A DNA stretch of 64,000 bases from Athripsodes cinereus. Lineage: Eukaryota; Arthropoda; Insecta; Trichoptera; Leptoceridae. The stretch is taken from assembly GCA_947579605.1 (NCBI GenBank), contig OX388325.1, forward strand, positions 9,853,572 through 9,917,571. The letters run 5' to 3'. This document shows positions 30,495 through 41,119 of the stretch, piece after piece. The notes under the pieces were generated by a model, which was not told the DNA's origin, did not search any database, and saw only the letters and a program-made list of their open reading frames with translations. Both the position numbers and the translations under genes were made by a program. How positions within the stretch are numbered: the stretch's first letter is position 1; every line of letters starts with the position of its first letter.

Positions 30495-31838
30495 TCCTCC
30501 TTGCAGGAAATCATCCCCTTTTTTGTCTCTTACACACCACTCCCAGTGATAGTTAAGTTTACTATACCTTCCTCTCACTCTACGATGTGACTAAAAATGT
30601 ATAGAAACTTTGGACGGTAGAATGCATTTTTACCTACTTCTGCAAAGGGCTGACACTTTACCCCGATAATCTCGCATGAAAACTCAAGACACTGCTATCA
30701 AATTAACGTGGCAATTAATTATGTTTGACTCTAACTTGTCATTCGTAGCAGAAAGATGAAGAACAAAAGAATATATAAAAAATAAAGCTAAACTCTTAGT
30801 CGTCGACTCATTAGATACTTAGTTATCAAGAATTCAAATTTATATTAAAAGGGGACATTAATAAAAAAAACTTTTCAAGTTTATCCCCTAAGGGGTGTCT
30901 TCTGAGAGGCAGTGGATGATTGAAATGTCAGTCTTTTTTGAAAATACACAAAAATATGTCAAATTCTTGTAATTTGCGGTTAAGAGGACACTTTAAGAGT
31001 TTTACATATTTTAATTTCCCTTCAACACTTGTTTTTAGTGGAAAATTTCTTGAATGTCCTTTTATCTATGCGAAGGTGATATTTTTATATAGGCATACTT
31101 TTTTTCATTCTGTATATTTTTAGTAGTGTTTTTTTAATTAGAATATAGTTAATATTAGACTTGTTTTCTAAAAACTGAAGGCGTATTCCACGTGGTCAAA
31201 TTGTTGTCTTCACTTAATTGACAGCTAATTTAGGGTTTTCAAAGTCCTTATTATTTTGTATAAATTTTATCTTATTGACGCTAAATAGTCAGTTAAAATA
31301 CTCTCATTGAGCCTATTTTCTCTCACTAGACGACAACATCGCTTACTCTGTATGTTTTTCAGGAGTATCTGGAGTTATTTCAAACCCAATAATTCAGGTA
31401 AATCCATATAAAAGAAGTCCTGAAAAAGATGTTGTATATAATAGAAATCCTGAAAAAGATTTTTTTTGTATGTTATACTCTGTCATGTCTTGCTGGGTGG
31501 CTAAGGATGGTGTTTATGTATGGATGTGTGATGTGGACGTGAGTGTTAATTAGGAATTATGTGTCACATGAGTGGATTGTTGGTGATATACATATGCTAG
31601 TTTTACTCTTAGTATTATTTAACTTTATTTTGTTTTTAATTTATTTTATTTTTGTTTATATGTTTAGTTTAAAGGTTAAATATGTTCATAGTGTTGTAAC
31701 AAAAGGATTATCTGGGAACAGGTCTACCTAATAAGACGATGCTATTTCTTACTTGTATTGACTGTATGATTGTATATTTTTTTTAAATAAATAAATGATT
31801 GAAAATATGTAATTAAAGTGTTGTTATTTGTGTGTTTC
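30495..31838. other. Non-coding stretch upstream of the candidate exon
   Basis: AT-rich with no convincing gene. CCTGAAAAAGAT occurs twice at 31420-31460. 31700-31795 ends in AAATAAATAAATGATTG, a LINE-like tail. If 31841-32005 is an exon, this is intron. Confidence 0.45.
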
Positions 31839-31840
31839 AG

Positions 31841-32005
31841 GATGCTGGGCGGCGTGGGCGGGAGACACCTGTCACGGGGTCGCCGTGGCAGCTCGCCGCC
31901 CAGCCCTCGGCCCCGCGTCCCGCCCAGGAGACGTCGCGCCGTCACAGCCAGCGACCATAAGTCATGCGCCCTTATACAGACGAGGCTCAAACTTGGAGAC
32001 ATCAT
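31841..32005 (+). CDS. Candidate host-gene internal exon, GC-rich, unknown gene
   Basis: TTATTTGTGTGTTTCAG precedes the block and GTAAGA follows it, both good splice consensus. Length is 165 bp (55 codons), so the exon is symmetric. Of the first 100 bases 79 are G or C, against mostly A/T elsewhere. Two frames are open across the exon. With one leading base the frame reads MLGGVGGRHLSRGRRGSSPP, then SPRPRVPPRRRRAVTASDHK and SCALIQTRLKLGDI. With two leading bases it reads CWAAWAGDTCHG, then ARRPALGPASRPGDV and ISHAPLYRRGSNLETS. The third frame stops at 31958. I favour the first for its higher third-position GC, but not firmly. The first reading is basic, Pro/Arg-rich and probably disordered; I do not recognise the gene. 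Confidence 0.6.
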
Positions 32006-32087
32006 GTAAGACTTTTAACGATTTTTTACGATATAACCTTAAATTTGATCTGCACATACAACAACATTTTGCAGACTTTATATATAC

Positions 32088-32835
32088 ATATATGGACAAT
32101 TTGTAAAGCGCCGTTTACTCATAACATGACCTCAAGGGCGCCGTATATCGTATCCATCACCCGAAACTCCCAGCAAAAAGGTGTGTCTTCAGTCCTTTTT
32201 TAAAACTCTCTCCATTCACCTCCTCTCGCAGACACAGAGGCAGCTTGTTCCAACATCTGGGACCCGCAACACTAAACGCTCTATCTCCAAAGCCTGTTTT
32301 GCGAGATCGAGATGGCTCAATTAGTCTGCATTTTGCCTCACCCTGTGCTGAGCGAAGCATGAGCCGTCTTTCACTGATGGTCTCGATCTCACACATCTCC
32401 GACAAATAAGATGGTAACACTCCCTTCAAGGCCGAAAACACCATCACACATATCTTATACTCCACTCGTTGCTTTACTTTTAACCAATGTAAGTTGTGCA
32501 AGAGAGGAGTAATATGCTCAAATCTTCGACCTCTCAGGAGAAGTCTTGCAGCAGCGTTGAATACAGCCTGGATCCTATTCAGCTGCACCATAGGAAGACC
32601 AAAGTACAGGCTGTTGCAATAATCCAGTCTGGAGACCACCAAGGCATTAACAAGCGTTCTTGATGCATCTAGTGAAAGACAATCTCGGACTCTCCTTATC
32701 TGTCTCAGGCAATAGAAGCTAGAGCTCACTTTCCCAGATATTTGGGTGTTCATGGAGAGGGCCTTATCCAGGTTACACCCAAGAATTTCACTGATTCCTG
32801 GGGTACTTTGATAAAAAGTTCCAGATCTGTAGAAA
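32088..32835 (-). pseudogene. L2/CR1-like LINE C-terminus
   Basis: A 198-codon frame (32753 to 32157) reads VSSSFYCLRQIRRVRDCLSL, LVNALVVSRLDYCNSLYFGL, LNRIQAVFNAAARLLL, HITPLLHNLHWLKVKQRVEY and ends RCWNKLPLCLRE..SFKKGLKTHLF. This is the classic thumb/C-terminus of CR1/L2-type LINEs. Upstream, SVKFLGV lies in another frame, so a frameshift near 32775 separates it from LDKALSMNTQISGKV. The 3' UTR (GGCGCCC..AAACGGCGC) reaches about 32088. It is 5'-truncated near 32835. It lies 80 bp downstream of the candidate exon, in the opposite orientation. Confidence 0.85.
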
Positions 32836-32954
32836 GTTAATTCAATGGAGAACGATTGCTTATATTATTAAAAAAAAAACTTTAATTTTAAAACAATTGA
32901 TATTTAGAGTCCAGTGATGCAGAACTTTTTTTCCCGAAAACAAATATGCTCCTG

Positions 32955-33149
32955 TGGGCCTAGTCAAAACACATTTAAGCGTTACGTTTTCGTTTCGTTT
33001 TCGTTCAAACGCGGACGACGTTGCGAGCACGCGTCAATTTTCGGAGCTAAAATACACAAGTAACTCCGAAAATTGACGCGTTCTCGCAATCTCGTCTTGT
33101 TTGAACGAAAACGAAAGGAAAACGTAACGCTTAAATGTGTTTTACTAAT
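32955..33149. mobile_element. M1 hairpin MITE, copy 3
   Basis: GGGCCTAGTCAAAACACATT and GGACGACGTTGCGAGCACGC, with the mirror arm ending AAATGTGTTTTACTAAT. The right terminus has lost the GACTAGG end. Confidence 0.85.
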
Positions 33150-33478
33150 GAATATGTTCCTAAATTCCTAAACTTCTAATGATCTGATTCATCCCATTTA
33201 TGCTTAAGTATTGTACATCCCAAAGATCAACTCAGTACATCCCATGTACCTGACACAGACGTAAATGGACGCCTTCAATTCAAGTTGATTGTCCTTGAAG
33301 CATTGAAACAATGTGTTTGATCGCATTATCAATTTTTCCATTGAATTTTTAGGGAAGAAACCTTGTTGACAATTTTTCTCCGAAATAATATTTCTATTTC
33401 GAAAGTATGCACTGGATTGCCAAACATCTTTAAAAACATTCGGCTTCTTAAGACCCCAGTTGATTTGCTTCTGCTATT
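33150..33478. other. Unassigned stretch
   Basis: Nothing recognised; GTACATCCCA is repeated near 33210-33240. Confidence 0.4.
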
Positions 33479-33479
33479 A

Positions 33480-33560
33480 GTACTACTGTACCATCACAAT
33501 ATATCCCTCAAGTGGGATAGGCATTGGGTTCATTGCATACAGATTATCCTCATCATGCTT
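33480..33560 (-). mobile_element. S1 tail fragment
   Basis: TACCATCACAATATATCCCT CAAGTGGGATAGGC and CATTGCATACAGATTATCCT. Confidence 0.6.
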
Positions 33561-33588
33561 TTAAAAATATACAAAATCTTAGAGAACA

Positions 33589-33745
33589 ATGCGAAATTCT
33601 TCTTCTTCGCCCTCGCCTTTATCCCATTTACTTGGAGTCGGCTCTCCTAGTCCTCATCTTCCAAGTTTTCCGGTCCCCTGCGTCCTCCGAGCGCAACTTT
33701 GCCTCCTCCATGTCCCTGGCAATTGTGGACATCCAAAATTCAGAA
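33589..33745 (-). pseudogene. LINE C-terminal fragment (RRADSK type)
   Basis: On the minus strand IARDMEEAKLRSEDAGDRKT WKMRTRRADSK and a stop are followed by a GGGCGAAGAAGAAGAAT-type tail. The DR..W..RTRRADP/SK ending is a familiar insect LINE C-terminus. About 30 codons remain. Confidence 0.65.
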
Positions 33746-33904
33746 ATTATGGACATCCAAAATTCAAAAATGTGAAATTAATCAATGTTATTTATACGCA
33801 CCCCAAGTAATAATAATCAAAACAAACCTACCTGGAGCCAATTCGTAAACACTGAAGCACGGGTTTTCTTACATCTCCCAATAAATTGTAAGCATTGTTT
33901 GTTT

Positions 33905-34098
33905 GTTTTTTTTTTTATGTCGTGTAAAAGATAGGTATTCGTAAAAAGTTTATTTCCTTCCATTCAGAGATGAGAAGTGGCGCTCGTTCTGAATGTCTTG
34001 ATTTTTTTATGGCACAAAGAAGTTATGGTATTATAGTCAGACTACCCCAATTATATAATAATAAATGTAGGATATGCCGTGATGGTATGGATACATAA
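33905..34098 (+). mobile_element. S1 SINE-like copy, degenerate
   Basis: GTCGTGTAAAAGATAGGTAT TC, then CATTCAGAGATGAGAAGTGG and TAGGATATGCCGTGATGGTA. Confidence 0.65.
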
Positions 34099-34339
34099 AA
34101 TATTGATAGAAAAATTGAAGATTTTTAATAAAGTATTCATCTCAGCTTTCTATAATAAGTACAAACAAATGTTAGAAATGTAATTTATTAATCAATAAAT
34201 TTAAATTTAGATGATCAAAGAAAAATGTTAATTATTTTTTTAATAAAATTCTTAATGAAATTCCAAGCTCTTGACAAAATTGCTATTCATTCTGCAAAGT
34301 AAATTACAATAATCTTGATTTTAATAAAATTTAATTAAT

Positions 34340-34440
34340 AATGTCGACCGACGGTACATAGTGGAAGTTAATGTAAAATTCATTAAAATAAAACATTTAT
34401 AATATTAAGAATAATAACTACCACAGTCAATTTATTAATC
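34340..34440 (-). repeat. P repeat tail, inverted partner
   Basis: GTCGACCGACGGTACATAGT GGAAGTT..ATTAATCGCGAGC is the reverse complement of the P body and GTCGGTCGAC end. It abuts the plus-strand P copy that starts at about 34441. Confidence 0.6.
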
Positions 34441-34494
34441 GCGAGCTTTATGTCAGTCTGATGATGAGAGCTTCCGCTCTTGAAACCAGCAGGG

Positions 34495-34698
34495 TTACTC
34501 TTGACAAAACTAAACACGATCTTAATCTAGTCTTGATCTTGATCATACGACCCACGAAGGGACTATGGTCAAAAACAACGCGTTACCGCTAACGCGCCAT
34601 CGGTAGCGTGTATTTTTGGCCAATAGTCACATCGTGCGTCGTATGATCAAGATCAAGACTAGATTAAGATCGTGTTTAGTTTTGTCAAGAGTAGCCCT
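34495..34698. mobile_element. Long hairpin MITE (CTCTTGACAAAACTAAACAC type)
   Basis: The arm ACTCTTGACAAAACTAAACA CGATCTTAATCTAGTC..ATCATACGACC is mirrored almost perfectly at 34627-34698 around a core with CGTTACCGCTAACGCGC. No coding potential. The target duplication is not clear. Confidence 0.85.
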
Positions 34699-34731
34699 GA
34701 TGGCTCGTGATTAAAAAGTTACTATGGAAGT

Positions 34732-35088
34732 CAGTGGTCTCGAACGTCATTGTGTAAAATCGGTAGAACTCCCCACAAAAATCGGTATATTATTATTTCA
34801 GTATCCAAATTCGGTATACGTCAACAAAACTACATTTTTCTAAAATGTACCAGGTATTTGTACCGACGATGTCAATATCGGGTACTTTTCCTTTTACAAA
34901 AATTTCTACCCCCCCGTCGCCGAATTTCCGAAATGGTATAGGAATTTGCAATATTTCAAAAACTCCTCGGTTTTCTTAAAGAATATTTGCTCGAATCCAT
35001 AAGTATCCGGTACTTTTACCGAATACCCGATACTTATCTACCGATTATACTTGAACCTACCGAAAATCGGTAGGTTTCGAGACCACTG
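34732..35088. mobile_element. hAT-type MITE with CAGTGGTCTCGA ends
   Basis: Ends CAGTGGTCTCGAAC and ..TTTCGAGACCACTG are inverted; the flanking ATGGAAGT is a perfect 8-bp duplication (34724-34731, 35089-35096). The interior is dense in CGGTA/TACCG-type motifs. No transposase. Confidence 0.9.
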
Positions 35089-35134
35089 ATGGAAGTACTA
35101 AAAACAAATGTTTTATTTTTATTATAATTATCTA

Positions 35135-36255
35135 AAATCATTTTCATTTATTCTGTCACTAGATGCCATCTTTTGGAATTTTCTTTTAATAAAATCAATA
35201 GTGTAACTTAAATGCCCCCTAGCGATAATTTTCTCTAAGCTTTTGGAACTTCATTTGGAAATAAATTTTCATATGTGAGTTAGTACCTATCACCAGACTG
35301 AAAATCAGAGCCTTTTAAGCGAAGGTGCAAACCATCTATTTTATATATTTTCCGCATAGATGGCTCTGTATGCCATTTTTACGAAAATCTAAATTTTGAA
35401 ATTTGCTTTCAGGGGAAATTTTTTATAACAATTTAATTCTCATCCTGTAGTATGTTCCTGTTCTATAGCTTTAATTGTGTCATTTTGAGAATGTCCAACC
35501 ATTTTACTCATTTTATTTTCGCTTCTCTCGAGAGAACAGATCGGAAAGAACTATTTTCCAATTCAATCACCCCTTACCACAAAAATTAGGACAAACATTT
35601 TAGTACAAAAAAAAGCTGTCAACTGTCGAATTTTTTAATGATTTTCTATACAAAGATGGATGTTAAAAAGCAGACTTTAATTTAGTATAATACATATGAA
35701 TATAACCCATTGAAAATGTTTTGAAGTTTCACATTATTTAAATTTACTAAAGAAGGTAAAAATAACTACAAAAGATGAAAATGCCAATAATAGCGGACAG
35801 CAAAATATGTTAATTACGCAAAGCTAGCTCACTGGTAACCCCATTTGTGGTAGTCGTATAGACAAACAGATAATATTATAGAAAATAGGAGCTTGAAAGA
35901 AAAAAGCGATGGTTTTCTCGGATGTAACGGACGCACATATTTTTTGTTTTTTACCATTTTCTCTTTAATTTATTGTTTTTAGGGAAAGTAGATAATACAC
36001 AATATTATGCTTATGAGTATAATGGTTACAATTATGCAAAAAACATTTAAAGTAACCCAATTTAATGAACAATATAAATACTCCCACACAAATTTGTCAA
36101 GCTATTTCGTGAAGCGCTCTACCAGAGGACATACGTTTCGCTTCTATTAAATTCTATCTTTAAAGGTCATCCACTCGTTTGCGAGTGATTTATTTATTAC
36201 ACACATATACAGCTTAAAGCTATTTTAACAATAAAAAAAAAAACAATTATATGAT
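35135..36255. other. Unassigned stretch
   Basis: 35820-35860 carries a weak S1 crumb (GTAACCCCATTTGTGG). 36185-36245 is LINE-tail-like (TTTATTTATTACACACATAT..AAAAAAAAAACAATT). No gene. Confidence 0.4.
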
Positions 36256-36274
36256 ATTAAGAATTAACAAAGTA

Positions 36275-36456
36275 TCAGTTATTTTAGAAGGATTAACTAT
36301 GTAACAGTTACGAGACATTTTGAATGTTTTTTAAATATTCCACAATGCACATCAGTATTATCTCGCTCGTCAATGGTAAAGGTTTACCGAAATCGATCGC
36401 GATTTTAAAAAATCAAGTAACGGATGTGCATTGTGGAATATTTAAAAAACATTCAA
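36275..36456 (+). repeat. Palindromic repeat with 13-bp flanking duplication
   Basis: TCAGTTATTTTAGAAGGATT at the left. Arms GAATGTTTTTTAAATATTCC ACAATGCACATC and their complement (36423-36454) surround AAGGTTTACCGAAATCGATC. AATTAACAAAGTA occurs directly on both sides (36262-36274, 36457-36469). Confidence 0.75.
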
Positions 36457-36469
36457 AATTAACAAAGTA

Positions 36470-37505
36470 ACTAAAAACATATAAAATGTAAAGAAGAATC
36501 AACACAGTATTAAATTTAATAAAAAAATTAACTCGAATACAATAAACCTACCAATAAAAAATAAAAACAACTTGCAATATTGATCAGGGAATACGTTTTG
36601 CTTTAGAAGCGTATACAAAAGTGAGTGAATAAAAAATGCAGTTTTATTTTTCATTTCATTCCCAAGTCATCAAGGTTGCATATCATGAAGGCGCGATTAT
36701 TGGGATACATTAAATTTGACAAACCTATAAAATAATTTTAATATGAATTCGTCATACTGAATAAAAGACGCTCAAACTATATTATAAAAGTTTTGGAAGC
36801 GAAAACATGTACATGTGAAGATACGCTCGATCCTTTCTGCTTACCCTACAAAGGAAACGGAATGTCTATCTTTTAATTTATATCATCACAGCATTTGTCA
36901 CAAGTGGGGCAGCTAGCAAACTTAACAACATAATGGGAACAACATTATTTATCTATTAAACTTATTTGGCACAATTCGCACAAAATCGGGACAAAGTAAA
37001 ACAACAAATATTTGACAGTTAGAATATTATTATTCAACAGAAATCTCACCTGCACAACTTACGCATTGTGCAAACTCCGTTTAACATAATATTTGACAGT
37101 TCCATATTCCAGCAAAGTTTCCCTCCATTTGAATTTCGAAAAAATACTTATTTGTTCTCTTTGTAACCACCAGAGCGCTAGTTTCTATGAGCGTAGCACG
37201 TGCTTATGCTTGTGGAGTGTTTACATTGACTTAATACTTGATATATACATAAGAAAATTCGTTCAAATAAATTTTTAAGATTTTGACGCAAACGTTTTAT
37301 CAACAACAAAAATCATGTGTTCTTATGGTAAAATGGGTAATTGTTATCCGATTTTTTGATTTAGATAAAAACACAATACTTTAATAGAAAATAAATAAAA
37401 TAAAAGCCATGTAGGTAAAGCAATATTTATGTTTCTAATTTTTACTATCACTAGGTTATCTATAAATATTAATACCAACTAACGCTAGTTTCTATGTATT
37501 CACTT
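36470..37505. other. Mostly unassigned; S1 crumb at 36878-36930
   Basis: TATATCATCACAGCATTTGT CACAAGTGGGGCAGC is a minus-strand S1 tail. TAATATTTGACAGTT occurs near 37011 and 37087. No gene. Confidence 0.4.
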
Positions 37506-37510
37506 TTCGC

Positions 37511-37514
37511 CCTT

Positions 37515-37586
<72 letters not shown>
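37511..37586. repeat. Compound (CT)n(CA)n microsatellite
   Basis: About 15 CT units run directly into about 20 CA units. Confidence 0.98.
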
Positions 37587-37804
37587 GCGAACACCTTTGG
37601 GGTTTAGACTAATAACGCAGTACTAAGTTTATGAAAAAAGCACATTCCAAAATCAACAATTAGACAAAAGTGATTATTTCATTTTTATGTACCCTCATGC
37701 AATGGTTAAATTGTAAAAATAACTTCGATATCAACATCTATAACTTTAAATTTATTGATTTTGAACATTTTCAATACAATTTTCCACAAAAGCAACGGTA
37801 CTAT

Positions 37805-38103
37805 ATTAATACTTTCAGTCTTCGGGAGCTGTTGTCAATCATCAAGGTTCGGAAGGTTTCACATCTGGGTCATGTTCTGCGTGGAGAAAAACACCACCTT
37901 CTCCAACTGATATTGAAGGGGAAAATTGAGGGACGCCGAGGTCCCAGTAGGAGACAGATGTCCTGGCTGCGAAACATAAGGGAGTGGACCGGCATCCGAA
38001 GTGTGGAAGAGCTGTTCCGAGCAGCGCAGGACAGGGACAAGTTCGACGAGGTGATCGCCAACGTTGGGGGGACCCGACAAGGCACTTAAAGAAGAAGAAG
38101 AAG
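37805..38103 (+). pseudogene. RTE-like LINE C-terminus with (AAG)n tail
   Basis: The frame ending TAA at 38087-38089 reads IIKVRKVSHLGHVLRGEKHH, LLQLILKGKIEGRRGPSRRQ, MSWLRNIREWTGIRSVEELF and IANVGGTRQGT. GHVLRG, KGKIEGRRG and SWLRNIR.W are hallmarks of the end of a common arthropod LINE protein. About 90 codons are open with no defect. A GAAGAAGAAG tail follows the stop within 5 bp. It is 5'-truncated; an upstream Met at 37670 lies in unrelated AT-rich sequence. Confidence 0.85.
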
Positions 38104-38104
38104 T

Positions 38105-38800
38105 CTTCGATTCGGTTTAGTGTACTCTTTAATTTGACATTCATTTTATTGCATGTTGGTAACCTGTGACACTTTGATTGGTTTGCTTTTGTATTATAAT
38201 GTTTGCATTATGCAAACCATGTAGGTACAACTGTTAGTATCATTGAGTTAAAAACAAACATCTAAGTGGCTGTTAAGTAACTTACTAATCAACTCGTCTC
38301 ATGTAAACAATCCATCAGCGAATTCTTATTGATTTCCGGCCCTCTCTTTCTATCTCTCTCTATTATACCCCCCCCCTGCCCCACTCTTTCTCTCCTCTAT
38401 CTCTTGCAGACTAGCCACTACACTACTGTTTTTGATCGCTTGTGTTAGTCTGAAATACTGGTGTTGTGTCCTTTAGTACTATGAAACCTAGATTCTATAC
38501 TATATTATTAGCTCCCGCTATAAAAAATACATTCCTCGTCTTTTCATGACTCAGAGACTGTCTGCATGTAGTCTACTAGCTTTATTCTGAAAGAAAATAA
38601 CAAAAAACGGACAGAGATGTTTTTTATATGCCTACCTAGTTATTACAAAATATAATGCATTGAAGTTGAATTTCAGATGTTAAATTCAACATGCAGAAAA
38701 AGTATTGTCAAAAATTAATCGGTGAACGGAAGTTTGATGGTTTAAACATAGATTTTTATATATAATACCTAGATGGAGTACTCGTATGTATTTTCTTTGT
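38105..38800. other. Unassigned stretch
   Basis: A pyrimidine-rich patch with C8 lies at 38345-38405. No gene or repeat recognised. Confidence 0.45.
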
Positions 38801-38805
38801 AATTA

Positions 38806-39032
38806 AGTGAGGCACCATTTTTCGGCACTTTTGACAGATCGATTGGCGAAAAAAAGTGTGCTAAATCGCTTAAAACATCGACAAGAACTTCAAAAAATGT
38901 CCAATTACGTTTTTATAAATGTAAAAATGATATTTTTTTATAAAAATGCGAGAATTACTTCATAAAACGTAGGAAATACCACACGCTTTCGCCAACCGAT
39001 CTGTCAAAAATTCATAGATTTTTTGCCTCACT
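38806..39032. mobile_element. MITE with about 60-bp terminal inverted repeats
   Basis: AGTGAGGCACCATTTTTCGG..TTTTGACAGATCGATTGGCG is mirrored by CGCCAACCGATCTGTCAAAA..TTGCCTCACT. Flanks TTGTAATTA and TTGTAAATTA look like a 9-10 bp target duplication with one indel, which would suit a Mutator-like element. No coding. Confidence 0.8.
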
Positions 39033-39034
39033 TT

Positions 39035-39405
39035 TGTAAATTAGTCAGGGTCCTAGGTTTTGTATGGAATTCTGTGGGTTTAAATAGTTTTATTATTTGT
39101 TTATAAAAATACTAAATACACGATGCTGGAGAATTGGAGTGCGGTAATATACTAAGATTGATCAGAACCTGTCCCAGAGCACGAGCCATGCTCAATTCTG
39201 GGAATAAATTGATGATATATCATTTAATATTGGATTTATATTTGAGGCATTACGATAGAAGTATTGTCTACAAATCCGAAATCGTAATAGCAAAGAATGT
39301 TCGCATTTAGATCTGTCTTACTAAGTATTTCGTCTAAGTTAATCCTATTTAAATGAAAAATGTACTCAAAAAATAATTTGCTCTTCTGTGCACTCACTCA
39401 ATGAC
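39035..39405. other. Unassigned stretch
   Basis: Nothing recognised. Confidence 0.45.
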
Positions 39406-39409
39406 ATCA

Positions 39410-39620
39410 ACTGTCTTCATACCATCACGCATTTTCCACAAACGGGGTGGGTGGACAGCGATATGCAACAAAATGCAAGTCGTACTTTGTCAATAAAAAT
39501 AGGTCATTCAGGATGGGTTTCATTCCTTAATGCTGTTAAAAACTTCGTTTGCAGGATTCTCGAAAACTTATATTAAAGAGTGGGAGATCTTTTTAGTGCC
39601 GGGAACTCCACGAAATGCCT
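39410..39620 (-). mobile_element. S1 SINE-like copy
   Basis: ATACCATCACGCATTTTCCA, GGTCATTCAGGATGGGTT, CAGGATTCTCGAAAACTTAT and AGAGTGGGAGATC..AACTCCACG give full-length order with divergence. Confidence 0.8.
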
Positions 39621-39789
39621 ACTGGGAATTCAAAATTATCATGAATATGAATGATGCTCCATAATGTTTTTTATTAATTTTACAAATGGCAGTTAGTATG
39701 CATTAATAACATTAAATTTTTTTAAGAAATAATAATTTAAGGCCTGCATAAAATCGAAACAAAAGTTATTCTGTTATATGAGTAACTTT

Positions 39790-39905
39790 TATGGGTCGTG
39801 GAGCACCCGGCAAAGAATTGGTTTCCCGCTTTTTCGTAAGTTTTCGGGTGTCCTGAAAAAGGCAGCTATTTGAAAAAATATGCATTGATAGTTTACAATA
39901 AATTT
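39790..39905 (+). mobile_element. S1 head fragment
   Basis: GGGTCGTGGAGCACCCGGCA AAGAATTGG and TCGTAAGTTTTCGGGTGTCC. The S1 5' boundary (GTGGAGCAC) is well shown here. Confidence 0.8.
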
Positions 39906-39994
39906 GTAATTTTATTTAATTATTCCTTCCTGTACATTTTGTACACGAAATTTTGTATAATTATCATGTATATTTATTTATTTATTTATTACTT

Positions 39995-40122
39995 CTGTGA
40001 CTACATTATCATGGCTATCGCGCAAATAAGGTAGCCAGCAAAACAGCTGCATGTAATAAACATGCGGACCGTCTTCTCTGAGACAATAATAAATAAATAT
40101 TAAATTCAAGATATTTATTTAT
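39995..40122 (-). mobile_element. S1 tail fragment
   Basis: TAAGGTAGCCAGCAAAACAG CTGCATGTAATAAACATGC. Confidence 0.75.
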
Positions 40123-40129
40123 TGCGATT

Positions 40130-40200
40130 TCTTTCAGCAATAATGGATTATACAGAGGGCGGTTTCATCGTAAAGACGAGATTTCTTCCAACTAACTCAA
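40130..40200 (-). mobile_element. LINE 3' end crumb
   Basis: GAGGGCGGTTTCATCGTAAA GACGAGATTTCTTCCAACTA is the antisense of the LINE tail also seen at 13345-13385 and 45190-45326. Confidence 0.5.
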
Positions 40201-40284
40201 ATATTCGACATTAACTTTATCAGATTCCCACTCTTTTTCGCAATTTTTGGAATATCATGCACCTTAAAATCGTGTACTACTACT

Positions 40285-40402
40285 ACTACTACTGCTATAC
40301 CACCACAGTATATCTCACAAGTGGGGTAGCCAGCAGACCAGTCACATGCAATAAACATGCAAACTGTCTTCTCAGGGCCAACAAGAAGTTTTGACATAAA
40401 GG
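40285..40402 (-). mobile_element. S1 tail half
   Basis: TATACCACCACAGTATATCT CACAAGTGGGGTAGCCAGC and ATGCAAACTGTCTTCTC. It starts from an ACTACTACTACT microsatellite, the S1 tail type (TAG)n. Confidence 0.8.
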
Positions 40403-40444
40403 ATGAATGCAAAAAAAAGATACATATTTATAAAATATCGTAGG

Positions 40445-40602
40445 TCTATCTTCTGTTCCGCAGTATTAAGCTGTGCCAATGATAAAGATTGTCTTATTTT
40501 TTATGGCACATAGAGGGTGATTTATATGTGCATTACACGCAATGAGTCCACTGGCTACCTCACTTGTAGGGGATGACGTGATGGTATAGATAGATAGACA
40601 GA
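40445..40602 (+). mobile_element. S1 tail half
   Basis: GGCACATAGAGGGTGATTTA, CCACTGGCTACCTCACTTGT and GATGACGTGATGGTATAGAT AGATA. Confidence 0.75.
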
Positions 40603-40764
40603 AAAAAATATTAGTATTTATGTATGGTCGATTTCAGTTATATATTGTCTCAGATCCCTTGCTATCAGTTAAAATCTATTGTATATTATAAGATGTTACA
40701 CATTAGATTTTAACTGATAGTAATTGATAGACAGATTATGCTAATCAGCCAATAGCTAACAACT

Positions 40765-41115
40765 TACATACATACATACCATCACGACAAATCTCACATA
40801 TGGGGTAGCCAGCAGACTACCTACATGTAATAAACATGCATGTTATTCTCTTCATGTCACTAAAGGGTAAGACATTCAGGATGGGTGATAGGTATACCCT
40901 ATCGCTGATCTGCAGATGTTAAATGTCTTAAACGTGATGTTTTACGATTACCTGCATCTTTCAGGACACTCGAAAAATAACAAAAAATAGAGGAAGACCA
41001 ACCTTTTACCGGGGACTCCACCTGGTGCTAACAACTTAAAGATATTTAATGTCTTGTGCGTGATGTTTTAGCTATCTTTTACAGAATACTCTAAAATGAA
41101 AAAAGCAGTGGGAAG
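40765..41115 (-). mobile_element. Two stacked S1 copies
   Basis: 40770-41035 is nearly full length (CCATCACGACAAATCTCACA to GGGGACTCCACC). 41040-41115 repeats the middle/head (AAATGTCTTAAACGTGATG / TAATGTCTTGTGCGTGATG; CTTTTACAGAATACTC). The duplicated part suggests a tandem or second insertion. Confidence 0.75.
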
Positions 41116-41119
41116 CCTA

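Larger units (their letters stand above)
34441..35130 (+). repeat. P repeat, copy 4, broken by two MITEs
   Basis: Pieces are 34450-34492 (GTCTGATGATGAGAGCTTCC GCTCTTGAAACC), 34700-34731 (GGCTCGTGATTAAAAAGTTA CTATGGAAGT) and 35097-35130 (ACTAAAAACAAATGTTTTAT TTTTATTA). The gaps are exactly the two transposons below. Confidence 0.7.

Noticed and set aside
30169..30549. 126-codon open frame on the plus strand
   Set aside because: It lies across a dispersed repeat and a tRNA-type SINE whose sequence recurs, interrupted, at 10338-10562; no protein motif.
31742..32005. Minus-strand 87-codon frame over the GC-rich block
   Set aside because: Splice signals fit only the plus strand; the minus frame is a shadow of high GC content.
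37842..38144. Minus-strand frames of 71-100 codons
   Set aside because: Antisense shadows of the RTE-like LINE C-terminus encoded on the plus strand.
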